NCBI GenBank assembly: GCA_028282905.1
Contig: JANQGW010000243.1
Coordinates: forward strand, 1-42,595
DNA: 42,595 bases
Source of the DNA: Sedimentisphaerales bacterium
GTDB lineage: Bacteria; Planctomycetota; Phycisphaerae; Sedimentisphaerales; Anaerohalosphaeraceae
Reading direction: 5' to 3'
The notes below the pieces were generated by a model. The model was not told the origin of the DNA. It searched no databases and worked only from the letters and a program-made list of their open reading frames with translations. Both the position numbers and the translations under genes were made by a program. The first letter of the stretch is position 1; each line of letters opens with the position of its first letter. Below, one piece after another: positions 22,556 through 32,121 of the stretch.

Positions 22556-23794
22556 ATGACGTCAAGAGAGCGTGTTTTAGCAGCCATCAATCAGACGGAA
22601 CCGGATAAAATTCCGATTGACATGGGAGCGACACCCAGTTCCGGCATCTCGGCGATTGCCTATACGAATCTTAAAAAGCATCTCGGTATAGACAGCGGAA
22701 ACACTCGAATTTACGATGTCGTTCAGCAGTTGGCCCAACCCGAAGAGGTGGTGCTGGACCATTTTAGCATTGATGTTGTGGATATTGGGCGGACATTTAA
22801 TGATCATGACAAACATTGGTATGATATTCACATGGCTGATGGACAGGCGGCTCAATACCCGGCCTGGTTTAAGCCGATTCCTAAAGAGGATGGTTCCTTT
22901 GAGGCTGAAGTCGATGGAAATGTGATTGCCAAAATGCCTGCGAGCGGAACTTTTTATGATCAAGCATGTTTTCCATATCTGGATGGCTATCCCAGTGACT
23001 ATAAAAAACTACCCGAAGCGATGGGAAAGGTTCTCTGGTCCGCGTTAGTCCATAGCCCTTGGGATCATGTCCAGGAGGTGGATTTCTGGCGACAACTGCG
23101 TCAGCGAACGCTGATGCTGCGTGAAAGTACAGATCGGGCGTTGATGATTGTTTGCGGCTGCAATTTATTCGAATGGGGCACCTTTCTGCGCCGTATGGAT
23201 AATTTCATGATGGACGTCTTTGCCGATCAGGACAACGTCAGAAGGCTATTGGAAGCATTAATGGAAATCCATCTGGCGACCCTTCAAAAGGTCTGTGTGG
23301 CTATAGGAGATATTGTTGACATCCTGCGTTTTGGTGATGATTTGGGGATGGATTCCGGGCCGTTTATGTCGCCGGAGATTTACCGGGAGCTTTTCAAGCC
23401 TCATCATGCGAGGCTCAATGAATATGTTCACCAAAACAGTCAGATGAAGACCTTTATCCATAGCTGCGGTTCGATTTATAAACTGCTGCCGGATATGATT
23501 GAGGCGGGCTACGATATTCTCAACCCCATTCAGACCAATTGCGTGGATATGGACCCGGTGACGCTGAAAAGAGAGTTCGGTAAAGATATTACCTTCTGGG
23601 GCGGCGGCTGCGATACCCGGCATGTCTTAAATAACGCAACCCCACAGGAAGTCAAAGATCATGTTAAAGAACGTCTCGATATCCTCTCGCCCGGCGGAGG
23701 GTTTGTCTTTAACACTGTTCACAATATCCTGCCGGAAGTACCCCCGCAAAACATCGTCGCCATGTTTGAAGCTGTTGGTGAATATAAGGGATAG
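22556..23794 (+). CDS. Uroporphyrinogen decarboxylase-like protein (methyltransferase-type URO-D fold)
   Basis: 412 aa, cytoplasmic, no signal peptide. It opens TSRERVLAAINQTEPDKIPID as usual for the URO-D superfamily and has a metal-site pattern, His302-x-Cys304 in FIHSCGS and Cys352 in WGGGCDT, shared with MtaA/CmuA-type corrinoid methyltransferases rather than with true heme-pathway HemE. The end VFNTVHNILPEVPPQNIVAM is typical of this group. Relatives are frequent in planctomycete and other carbohydrate loci, where their function is not established. A demethylase role on methylated sugars or a cofactor role is possible but not shown. ATG 22556 is preferred; the frame can be extended to a TTG at 22532, but AAGGA at 22540-22544 is placed for the ATG. 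Confidence 0.75.
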   Translation: MTSRERVLAAINQTEPDKIPIDMGATPSSGISAIAYTNLKKHLGIDSGNTRIYDVVQQLAQPEEVVLDHFSIDVVDIGRTFNDHDKHWYDIHMADGQAAQYPAWFKPIPKEDGSFEAEVDGNVIAKMPASGTFYDQACFPYLDGYPSDYKKLPEAMGKVLWSALVHSPWDHVQEVDFWRQLRQRTLMLRESTDRALMIVCGCNLFEWGTFLRRMDNFMMDVFADQDNVRRLLEALMEIHLATLQKVCVAIGDIVDILRFGDDLGMDSGPFMSPEIYRELFKPHHARLNEYVHQNSQMKTFIHSCGSIYKLLPDMIEAGYDILNPIQTNCVDMDPVTLKREFGKDITFWGGGCDTRHVLNNATPQEVKDHVKERLDILSPGGGFVFNTVHNILPEVPPQNIVAMFEAVGEYKG

Positions 23795-23834
23795 AATTGA
23801 GATGTTTAAAATTGTTTCAAAAGGGAATTGAAAA

Positions 23835-25763
23835 ATGAAAAAAGGTTTTATTAAAGTTCAAGCGATTGTATTGTTATTGATGATATCTTCTGTATTTGCA
23901 TCACCTCCAGCTCCCTACGGCCCTTTGCCGAGTGAGGCACAATTGCAATGGCATCAACTGGAGCAATATGCCTTTTGTCATTTTACCATCAACGCCTTCA
24001 CCGATAAGGAATGGGGATACGGTGACGAAAGTCCTGAGCTTTTTGATCCGACGGATTTCGATGCCGATGAAATCGTGCAGGTTGCAAAAGCTGCCGGCTT
24101 GAAAGCGTTTGTCCTGACCTGTAAGCATCATGATGGCTTTTGCCTGTGGCCGACCAAAACAACCGGTCATAATATCAGTAAAAGTCCATGGAAGAACGGC
24201 CAGGGTGATCTGGTTAAGGAGTTCTCTGATGCGGCTCGTCGTCACGGATTAAAATTTGGTGTTTATCTGTCGCCTTGGGATCGTAATAACACGCATTACG
24301 GTACGCCTGAATACATCAACGTTTTCCGAGCACAATTAACCGAATTATTAATGAACTATGGCGAGATATGTGAGATATGGTTCGACGGGGCCAATGGTGG
24401 TGATGGTTATTACGCTGGTGCCCGCGAAACACGCAAAATAGACCGCTCAACCTATTATGATTGGGAAAATACATGGAAGATTTGCAGAAAACTCCAACCC
24501 AATGCCGTGATCTTTTCAGATGTCGGTCCGGACATCCGTTGGTGTGGCTCTGAAAGTGGTTTTGCAAAGTACCCATGCTGGGCAACCTATACGCCGGTAG
24601 GACTGGATGGAAAAAAACCGGCGCCTGGAGCCGTTGAGTATAAACGCGGACTTCATGGAACCGTTGACGGTAAGTACTGGCTTCCGGCTGAAGTGAATTT
24701 CCCCGTTCGGCCAGGTTGGTTTTATCACAAGAGTCAAGATTCCAAAGTAAAAACCCCCAAGCAGTTGCTGGATCGGTATTTTTCTGCGGTTGGATTCGGC
24801 GGGTCTTTCTTCCCGAATCTTTCGCCGGACCAACGCGGCAGATTGCATGCGAATGATGTTTATGCATTGACAACATTCGGTAATATCATTCGAGAACTCT
24901 ATTCGAAAAACTATGCTGAAGGAGCAACAGTTAGTGCCGGTGTTATCCGTAAGGCCGGCTCGGGAGAAGATTATTCTCCGTCGAATGTCCTGGACCGTGA
25001 TATTGAGACCTATTGGGCGACACCGGATGGAACCAAGTCGGCAACAGTGACTGTAGAGTTAGACGGCGTTCAGCAATTTGATGTTATTCGTCTTGGGGAA
25101 CCCATCCATTTGGGACAGCGTATTCGAAAGTTCATTGTGGATGTACGTGTCAATGGTCAGTGGCGGCAATGGGTTAAAAACGGTTCATCAGTTGGCGCTC
25201 ATGTGCTCTTTAGAAAAGATGTCGTTTCTGCGGATGCTGTCCGAATTCGCATCCTTGAAAGCGCTGCTTGCCCATTGCTGAGTGAAGTTTCGCTCTGGAA
25301 GTTGCCGGAAGAGATTCCCGACAGCCTTCCTGTGGCATCGAACGCAAAGAAAATATCTAAAAGTCAATGGACAATTAAATCAGATAGCACAGAGAGAAAT
25401 GTGTTTGACGGCAGAGCTGACACGTTTTGGCGATCAGACAGCGGTACTGTAAAACCGCCGCAAAAATCAGCCTCTCTTGTGATTGACCTGGGCAAGGTTG
25501 AGTCTTTTAGTGCTATTGAGATTCTGCCCCGGCAGGATGGTTTGGCCGATGGGGTGATTGACCAATATTGCTTTCAGTGGAGCATTGACGGTGACACATG
25601 GAGTGAGTCGCTTAAGGGCGAGTTTTCTAATATTCGGAACAATCCGATTACCCAGACCGTATCACTGAATAAATCTGTTTATGCACGTTATTTGAAAGTC
25701 ACGGCTTTGCGTGTGCTGGAAAAAGATTTTGCAACGATTGCGGAAATATATCTGGTCAAATAA
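23835..25763 (+). CDS. Alpha-L-fucosidase, GH29, with two F5/8C-like domains
   Basis: 642 aa, secreted (signal peptide about 1-22, SSVFA/SPPAP). Catalytic barrel about 33-370: AQLQWHQLEQYAFCHFTINA, VLTCKHHDGFCLW, KFGVYLSPWDRNN and CEIWFDGANGGDGYY, in which D184 is the expected nucleophile. Two discoidin/F5/8C-like domains follow, about 375-495 (SNVLDRDIETYWATPDG) and 510-642 (RNVFDGRADTFWRSDSG, ARYLKVTALRVL). It is of a different GH29 subgroup from the protein at 16606, which has a shorter C-terminus and different strand sequences, so the two may attack different fucosyl linkages. The remnant at 19464 belongs to this subgroup. The start ATG 23835 follows GGGAATTG weakly. The gene is the last clear member of the first cassette before a 522-base gap. 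Confidence 0.9.
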   Translation: MKKGFIKVQAIVLLLMISSVFASPPAPYGPLPSEAQLQWHQLEQYAFCHFTINAFTDKEWGYGDESPELFDPTDFDADEIVQVAKAAGLKAFVLTCKHHDGFCLWPTKTTGHNISKSPWKNGQGDLVKEFSDAARRHGLKFGVYLSPWDRNNTHYGTPEYINVFRAQLTELLMNYGEICEIWFDGANGGDGYYAGARETRKIDRSTYYDWENTWKICRKLQPNAVIFSDVGPDIRWCGSESGFAKYPCWATYTPVGLDGKKPAPGAVEYKRGLHGTVDGKYWLPAEVNFPVRPGWFYHKSQDSKVKTPKQLLDRYFSAVGFGGSFFPNLSPDQRGRLHANDVYALTTFGNIIRELYSKNYAEGATVSAGVIRKAGSGEDYSPSNVLDRDIETYWATPDGTKSATVTVELDGVQQFDVIRLGEPIHLGQRIRKFIVDVRVNGQWRQWVKNGSSVGAHVLFRKDVVSADAVRIRILESAACPLLSEVSLWKLPEEIPDSLPVASNAKKISKSQWTIKSDSTERNVFDGRADTFWRSDSGTVKPPQKSASLVIDLGKVESFSAIEILPRQDGLADGVIDQYCFQWSIDGDTWSESLKGEFSNIRNNPITQTVSLNKSVYARYLKVTALRVLEKDFATIAEIYLVK

Positions 25764-26285
25764 TTGTTGCTCGAACAATATCGGGATAGGATTGCCAAGG
25801 TAGAATTACAAGCGTCTGAGATATGAAGTTTCTGGATGTCTATTGAAGTGATTTAGCACTTGTTGTCCATGTAAATTGCTGTTACTCTTTATCTTGGTGA
25901 AAGTACTTATTGTTTTATAGGGATTTGTCACTGATATTACCAACGAGACTGCGCAGGTGTATTTGAGGTCAGCAATACCCAAGGCAGTTTTGGGTAAATG
26001 GTACGGGGGTGTGAGATAATGGCTCTGCTGGCGACCTTATGTATTTGCAATTCAGTTATTGATGTGCTTCTTAAAAATAGTACAATTTAAAGTGAGAGTA
26101 TAATCAACGGATATGGTATATATAAACCTTAGATTTAGAAACTGCCCAAAAGCCTCAGTCGTTCGGTTATGAGGTTCACAGTGGGTAATGACTGATTAGT
26201 GGCGCTGACAGTCTTTATAGATTTGCGTAATAATGGTAAGCATGATCTTTACGATGAGTACACAATTTTCTTACGGGGAAATAGA
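25764..26285. other. Intergenic gap with little recognisable content
   Basis: The only structure I see is a small hairpin, ATTGTT at 25763-25768 with AACAAT at 25774-25779, right at the stop of the fucosidase gene. The rest is AT-rich, with short frames that lack good ribosome-binding sites. Its length suggests that the following beta-helix gene has its own promoter, but I cannot point to one. Confidence 0.5.
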
Positions 26286-29142
26286 ATGAGAAAAAGTACT
26301 GCTATTGTTTTCGTCATGATGGTCTCCGTATTTTCCAGCTCTTGGGCTCAGCAGGTATTTTACGTATCGCCGGAAGGCCGTAATTCCGGTACGGGGGCTG
26401 TCGATAAACCTTTTGCGACGTTGGAAAAGGCTCGTGAGACGGTAAAATTGTCGGATGCCGAAGGAGAAAAAAAGGTTTATTTGAGAGGCGGAACATATTA
26501 CCTCTCAGATACATTTGTTCTGACCTCAGAGGATTCCGGGACGGCGGATCATCCCGTGACCTATCAAGCCTATCCCGGTGAAGAAGTGATAATTAGCGGC
26601 GGCACAAAGCTGCAACTGAAATGGCGACCATACTCCGGGGGGATTTATCAGGCTCAAACGCCGACGCAGATGACCATTGACCAGTTGTTTGTAAACGGCA
26701 AGCGAAGGCATATGGCACGGTATCCCAATTATGACGAAAACGCACGACCTTACAATGGCGCGGCAGCGGATGCATTCAGCCCTGCACGGGCGGCAAAATG
26801 GGGCAATCCTGAAGGGGGTATATCCATGCGATGCACCGTGCCCACTGGGGAGGATACCATTATCGAATTACAGGAAAAAACGATAAAAACGAAGTGACAT
26901 ACGAGGGTGGATGGCAAAATAATCGACAAATGGGAATGCATAAGAATGATCGGTTTGTTGAAAATATCTTTGAGGAGCTTGATGTCCCCGGAGAGTGGTA
27001 CCATAATGCCGAAACCAATACGTTGTATTACTATCCGGACGCGGGAGTGGATGTCACGAGAGCCGTTTTTGAAGTTGTTCGCCTCAGTCACCTGATTGAG
27101 TTCCAGGGCACAAAAGACAAGTCGGTGAGCAATATCTCGATTACAGGGATTACTTTCCGACATGCGGCAAGAACATTCATGGAAACAAAAGAGTCGCTGC
27201 TTCGAAGTGACTGGACAATCTATCGCGGCGGGGCAATCCTTTTTAACGGGGCTTACGATTGTACGGTAAGCGATTGTGAATTCGACCAACTTGGCGGAAA
27301 TTCAATTTTTGTCAACAATCATAACCGACGAATCACAGTCCGCCGCTGTCATATTCACGGCAGCGGGGCAAGTGGGATTTGTTTTGTTGGAAGTCCGGAT
27401 TCTGTGCGAAATCCGCTGTTTGAATATCACCAGCAGCAAAGTTATAAGGATATTGACAAAACCCCCGGCCCGAAGTCGGGTGATTTTCCTGCCGATTGTC
27501 TCGTCGATGATTGCCTGATACACAATGTCAGTGTTGTGGAAAAACAGGCGACCGGCGTACAGGTTTCAATGTCTAAGAATATTACAGTGAGACACTGCTC
27601 GATTTACGACGTTGGCAGAGCCGGGATCAATATCAGCGAAGGTACGTTTGGCGGCCATGTCATTGAATATTGCGATGTTTTCGATACGGTTCGCGAAACG
27701 GGCGATCACGGCAGTTTTAACTCCTGGGGGAGAGACCGTTTCTGGCACCTTAAGGATGCGCCGGAATCAGAATTGCCCAGTTTGGCACTGCTGGATGTAG
27801 AAAAAATATTATTCGAAACAGTCGGTGGCGATGTGACCGCGGCTGGGATATCGACTTGGATGATGGTCCCAGCAATTACCATATTTATAACAATTTGTGC
27901 CTGAACGGTGGCATCAAACTTCGCGAAGGATTTCAACGTATTTGTGAAAATAACATCATGGTCAATAACTCGTTTCATCCGCACGTGTGGTATAAAAACA
28001 GCCAGGATGTTTTCAGAAATAATATCGTTTTCACAGAGTACAAACCGATTCGTGTGCCCACGCCATGGGGTAAACAGTGTGATTTGAATGTCTGGCACAA
28101 TCCCGGCATGAAGGATACTTCGCCTGCTGTCCAGCTGCAAAAACAAAGTGCCCTCGATGCGGGTTCAATAATTGCGGATGCAATGTTTATCAATCAGGCA
28201 GGAGGCGATTATCGTGTGAAAGAGGACTCGCCTGCGATAAAACTTGGTTTCAAAAATTTTGCGATGGATAAGTTCGGCGTACAGACTCCGAAACTAAAAT
28301 CAATTGCGAAAACGCCTGTGTTGCCTGCGAAATGGACAAAGCCGCAGGTGGTCATGGGGGCGTCAGCCATTTACTGGCAGGGGGCATCGGTCAAAGAACT
28401 TTCCGGTGAGGAGTTTTCAGCGTTTGGCGTGAGCAAGGAACAGGGAGGCATTCATCTGGTTACAGTGCCGGCGAAATCTTTTGCAGCGTTAGCTGGTTTC
28501 CAGAAGGGCGACTTAGTACAAACGATTAACGAGAAGGCTACGAAAACAACAACACAACTACTGCAGCTTACCAACGAGGCAAAAGGGCAGCCGTTGGAGA
28601 TTCAATATGTCCGCGGCCAGAAAAGCCGGAAAATGGTGATGACGAATTATGTATATGTTGAGTCAGAAGGTACCCGCAGCGAGTTCAAAAGAATTCCCCT
28701 TCTCGGTAGCTCTCCAAAACTGGCAATTGAAGCGATAACGACCGCACCCGAAACAAGCAATCAGCCTGTTGCGGTTTTATACGACGGCAAAATCGATCAA
28801 AACTATGGGCCGGTATTCCAAAATGGGACGAAGAACGGAACGTATATAATTGACCTTGGAAGGATGAAACCAATTAAAGAAATCAGGACTTTTTCATTTG
28901 ATATGAACGGCAGCAGGGGCAGTCAGAAATTTACCGTTTTTGGTGTCACAGACAAGAACGCAAAACCCGTTCCGATTGCAATGGTCAATGTAAATGCCCG
29001 TGAGGGTGACAAGTATGTTGCTTCGAAGATTGTGACTGCGGGCCGCAAAAAACTGGGCAGTTACCGGTGGCTGCACTGGGTGGTAGAACCTGTTACCCGG
29101 TTAAACGAAAATACCGCATTTCAGGAATTCCAGATACGTTAG
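26286..29142 (+). pseudogene. GH141-like beta-helix glycosidase with PDZ and F5/8C-like domains, split by two frameshifts
   Basis: Three overlapping frames form one protein of 952 residues once two single bases are restored. Part one (from ATG 26286, signal peptide to SSSWA) has FYVSPEGRNSGTGAVDKPF and TYYLSDTFVLTSEDSG. It leaves frame at the G5 run 26814-26818; adding one base gives EGGYIHAMHRAHWGGYHYR. Part two contains the beta-helix core (RRITVRRCHIHGSGASGICF, VGRAGINISEG, ETGDHGSFNSWGRDRFWH). It leaves frame at the A6 run 27801-27806; adding one A gives VEKNIIRNSRWRCDRGWDID, which continues into part three (YHIYNNLCLNGGIKLREGF). Then a PDZ-like domain (FQKGDLVQTINEKA) and an F5/8C-like end. 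Relatives include GH141 enzymes, among them an alpha-L-fucosidase of rhamnogalacturonan II breakdown. Both lesions are one-base losses in homopolymers, so sequencing error is as likely as true inactivation; see findings. Confidence 0.8.
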
Positions 29143-29230
29143 TTTCGCTCCGCAGGAGTCTGACAGTCGAAGGAATGCGGTTTACCAGTGCCTGTTCACC
29201 GCCTAAATGCATACCGACACAGGTAAAAAT

Positions 29231-29436
29231 GTCCCAAGCGGTCTAAAGAGGCTACACTTTTGCAGTTGTATTTACAAGTATTTTCGGATATTTCTAAAAT
29301 AGCGAATCGATAAGTAACTATAAATACAATATTTAGCGTAAAGTTTCAGAATTTCGAGAATGGTTTTGGACTTAGGGGTCGGAGGTTCGAGTTCTGTTGT
29401 TTCGATTCTTAAGTCACTGCAGTCTAAAGACTTAAG
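29231..29436 (+). repeat. Long intergenic repeat, copy 2 (upstream of the second ECF sigma gene)
   Basis: Diverged copy of 1862-2085 in the same orientation, 27.4 kb away. The order of parts is kept: CCCAAGCGGTCTAAA start, a single CTACACTTTT at 29252-29261, ATAGCGAATCGATAAGT, TATTTAGCGTAAAGTTT, a tRNA-like 3' half at 29361-29406 (T-loop GGTTCGAGT, acceptor-like end decayed to TTGTTTCGA) and a terminal hairpin. The tRNA-like part is more degenerate than in copy 1. Confidence 0.8.
29408..29436 (+). terminator. Hairpin at the end of repeat copy 2
   Basis: CTTAAGTC at 29408-29415 pairs exactly with GACTTAAG at 29429-29436. A palindromic ACTGCAGT lies in the loop. It takes the same place as the hairpin at 2051-2085 in copy 1 although the arm sequences differ. 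No clear T tract follows (GGTTTCGG). Confidence 0.5.
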
Positions 29437-29565
29437 GTTTCGGAGCGTTAAATAGGAGCGTTAAACTTTCTGTTTCAAATTTTCAATGCTAATTTGCAGT
29501 AGCCTTGCGCTATTGTACCGCTAACCCATGGACTTTTTCGTCGGGGATTTTCTAAACTTGATGTA

Positions 29566-29605
29566 CTGCGGTGGCGGAATAGGTAAAAGCGACGGCAATT
29601 TTCTG
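29566..29605 (+). other. tRNA-Leu-like 5' half fragment
   Basis: TGCGGTGGCGGAATAGGTAA at 29566-29585, followed by AAGCGACGGC, closely resembles the acceptor/D-arm region of leucine-type tRNAs (the common GTGGCGGAATTGGTAGACGC). A weak GGCA/TGCC stem follows. No T arm is found within the next 130 bases, so it is at most a fragment. The remaining parts of 29143-29735 show no gene. Confidence 0.35.
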
Positions 29606-29735
29606 CCCGATTATTCTATTATTATCGCTTTTAGCTTTTCTGTGTTTTTTTTCATTATTTTGGGCTAAACCGCTTTTTACATTCTATTGTAGTATAGAGG
29701 AGTGAGAGTTGTATTGTGGATGATGCTAAGGTAGA

Positions 29736-30302
29736 ATGGATAATGAAATGAGCGATAATCTGGAAAACTCGTCAAACATGGGCGAACGCTCCAAAACAGA
29801 ACTGTTTGTCAAACTCCTTACGTCCAATCACCATCGGATCTATGCTTTTATTCTCTTTATGGTTCCCAATGATTCTGATGCTGACGATTTGATGCAGGAA
29901 ACTTCCAGTATATTGTGGGAGAAATTTGCCCAGTTTGTGCCAGGGACGGATTTTGCCGCCTGGGCAATGACAATTGCAAAATATCGAGTATTAAATTCTC
30001 GCAAGAAGAAAAAACTGACGGTGCCGTTGAGTAATGATGTGATCGATTTACTTGCAGGAGAAAGTGAAAAAGTACTGGATGAGAGTAACGAGCGGTTTGC
30101 GGCGTTGAGAAAATGTCTGGCCAAGCTGGACAAACGGGAGATGCTGTTTGTGAAAATGCGTTATAAAGACGGGTTTTCCGCCCGGATCATCGGCCAGCGG
30201 ATAGGGGCTTCCGCAAAAGTAGTCTATCGAAGTGAATCGAAAATTATTGGGCTTTTGGCACGGTGTATCCATCGTAAATTGGCAATGGAGGGGGCGCGAT
30301 GA
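29736..30302 (+). CDS. ECF-type RNA polymerase sigma factor (planctomycete family), second copy
   Basis: 188 aa. Region 2 covers about residues 28-95 (HHRIYAFILFMVPNDSDADD, LWEKFAQF, FAAWAMTIAKYRVLNSRKKK) and region 4 about 125-182 (LAKLDKREMLFVKMRYKDGF, ARIIGQRIGASAKVVYRSES). The layout matches the sigma factor at 2425, but the recognition helix in region 4 differs almost completely, so the two should read different promoters. ATG 29736 has a weak AAGG just upstream; ATG 29748 is an alternative. The stop overlaps the next start as ATGA (30299-30302), coupling it to its FecR partner. It heads the rhamnose-oriented cassette. Confidence 0.9.
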   Translation: MDNEMSDNLENSSNMGERSKTELFVKLLTSNHHRIYAFILFMVPNDSDADDLMQETSSILWEKFAQFVPGTDFAAWAMTIAKYRVLNSRKKKKLTVPLSNDVIDLLAGESEKVLDESNERFAALRKCLAKLDKREMLFVKMRYKDGFSARIIGQRIGASAKVVYRSESKIIGLLARCIHRKLAMEGAR

Positions 30303-32035
30303 ACAAATACGACAAAAATAATTTCCATGATTTGCAACTGTTGATTTACGATGCGCTCAACGGAACGATCAGTGCCGAGCGGTTAGCAAGCTTAGAAGAA
30401 ATACTGCGAAACGATCCCGAAAGTCGCAGGTACTATATCGAATATCTCAGTGCCCATGCCGGTTTGCGCAATATTTTCAGTGTGGATCAGGCATCCGATG
30501 CTTCCGTGCCGGACGATGGTTTTGACAAGGGTTTGTGGCACGATTTGGCCGAGTATGAAAAAAGTGCTCCGGCCATCCAGATTGAAAAGCCGGCCGAAAA
30601 ACCTGTTGTACTTAAACTGACAAAGCCTGAAAAAACGAAATACAAAGTTTCCAAGCTGTCAATTTATTCGGTGGTTATTTCAGCTGCGGCAATTTTGCTG
30701 GTGGTTCTGATGGTGATCGTCAAGCCGGTACGTCCGACAGTTGCGGCATTGACAGATTCGATGAACGCCGAGTGGATGAATGTTAAAGATAATCCCGCCC
30801 CGGGTGATTTATTTAGGCAGGGCGACGAATTGGCATTAACCCGGGGAATTGCGGAGATTACATTTGATGACGGGGCAGTGGCGATTGTCGAAGCGCCCGT
30901 GGTCTTTAAGATTGAAAGCCCCAAAAGCATGTTTGTGACCGCCGGCAAGATGACGGCGATTGTTTCTGAATATGCGACCGGCTTTACGGTAAATACGCCC
31001 AGTGCCAGCATTGTTGACCTTGGCACCGAATTTGGTGTTAGTGTGGAAGGTGACGGCCTGTGCAGCCTTCATATGTTTAAGGGTAAAGCCAACTTGATTT
31101 CCGAGGCGAATGGAAATAAGCGGACCAGCCAGGTTGTTGTCGAATATGAAGCCAAAAGTGTCAATTTTACGACCGGCCTTATCAAAGATGTTACGTTGGA
31201 TGAGCGTGGATTTGTCCGGCGTTTCAATGCTGAAAACGGCACTGTCTGGCGAGGTCAAAATCTCAGTGTTGCGAATATTCTCGCCGGCGGAAATGGGCTC
31301 GATTTTGAGGCATCATACAAAATGCTGAGCCTTGAAAGCGGTCAGTACAGCGGCGTTTTCAATTGGCAGGATCGCTATGGAACCGGCCAATACACAGTTG
31401 TCACAAGTAATCCGTATGTGGACGGCGTATTCGTTCCCGATAACGATGGGCAGGGAGCAAAAGTCAGTTCATCGGGCCATGTTTTTGCCGATTGCCCGGA
31501 TACGCAGGCTTATTTTCGCTATGACATTGCAATGTCGGTCAAAATCCCTCTGAATCCGCAGTCATATCAATATAATACATTAGCTCCGGAAGAACAGATG
31601 GTTCGCCTTGCCGGAAGCTCTAATATGCCTTCGCGTTTAGTGGAACCGGCCGGAATGAATCCCCAATTGAATGCAGTTCGGTCAAATGTTTTGCTTCATG
31701 CCAATTCAGGTGTGACGCTTGATCTGGAGCGGATTCGTTCTGTTTGCCCTGGTGTTTCAATAACAAAATTTCATAGCCTGTTTGGGATGGGCGAGATGGC
31801 CCCTGAAGGGGGAGAAACGGATATTTGGATTCTGGTGGATGGGCAGCGAAAATTTGTCCGGCAGAATGTAAGAAAGGGAGAGGTTTTGGACATTGAGGTG
31901 GAACTGTCCGAAAAGGACCGTTTTCTGACATTGATGGTGACCGACAGCGGACCGAATTCTAACAATCCAACCGAGACACTTCACGCAAATTATGACTGGG
32001 GATTATTTGTGAATCCGCGATTAGAACTGGAATAA
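30299..32035 (+). CDS. FecR-domain transmembrane regulator with NPCBM-like C-terminus, second copy
   Basis: 578 aa with the layout of the protein at 2964: helical N-terminus with LIYDALNGTISAERLASLEE and RRYYIEYLSAHAGL; a membrane segment at about 120-144 (LSIYSVVISAAAILLVVLMV); a FecR domain at about 175-285 (GAVAIVEAPVVFKI, ATGFTVNTPSASIVDLGTEF, HMFKGKANL); and a long external part ending in an NPCBM-like domain (IWILVDGQRKF, EKDRFLTLMVTDSG, YDWGLFVNPRLELE). The FecR core is well conserved between the two copies, while the stretch between it and the C-terminal domain varies, as expected if each senses a different ligand. Anti-sigma or sigma-activating function is inferred from pairing with the sigma gene and from the family. 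Two hairpins follow the stop codon. Confidence 0.85.
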   Translation: MNKYDKNNFHDLQLLIYDALNGTISAERLASLEEILRNDPESRRYYIEYLSAHAGLRNIFSVDQASDASVPDDGFDKGLWHDLAEYEKSAPAIQIEKPAEKPVVLKLTKPEKTKYKVSKLSIYSVVISAAAILLVVLMVIVKPVRPTVAALTDSMNAEWMNVKDNPAPGDLFRQGDELALTRGIAEITFDDGAVAIVEAPVVFKIESPKSMFVTAGKMTAIVSEYATGFTVNTPSASIVDLGTEFGVSVEGDGLCSLHMFKGKANLISEANGNKRTSQVVVEYEAKSVNFTTGLIKDVTLDERGFVRRFNAENGTVWRGQNLSVANILAGGNGLDFEASYKMLSLESGQYSGVFNWQDRYGTGQYTVVTSNPYVDGVFVPDNDGQGAKVSSSGHVFADCPDTQAYFRYDIAMSVKIPLNPQSYQYNTLAPEEQMVRLAGSSNMPSRLVEPAGMNPQLNAVRSNVLLHANSGVTLDLERIRSVCPGVSITKFHSLFGMGEMAPEGGETDIWILVDGQRKFVRQNVRKGEVLDIEVELSEKDRFLTLMVTDSGPNSNNPTETLHANYDWGLFVNPRLELE

Positions 32036-32053
32036 GCGATAGAAAATAACTAA

Positions 32054-32099
32054 AAGCAGGGCCAGGTTGTATCCTGGACAGAGCAAACCGGCCCTGCTT
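32054..32099 (+). terminator. Hairpin after the second FecR gene
   Basis: AAGCAGGGCC at 32054-32063 pairs perfectly with GGCCCTGCTT at 32090-32099. A second stem, CCAGG/CCTGG, overlaps the 5' arm (from 32062), so two alternative folds are possible. It begins 19 bases after the stop codon and probably ends the sigma/FecR transcript or lets only part of it continue. Confidence 0.6.
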
Positions 32100-32121
32100 G
32101 AGCACAGTGGTCCATAACGGG

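Noticed and set aside
22556..23794. True uroporphyrinogen decarboxylase (HemE)
   Set aside because: The His-x-Cys and later Cys metal-site pattern belongs to the methyltransferase-type branch, and no heme-pathway neighbours are present.
26019..26285. Short frames in the gap before the GH141-like gene, including an upstream extension from 26199
   Set aside because: The signal peptide starts at ATG 26286 with GGGGAAA in front; upstream frames lack sites and would bury the signal peptide.
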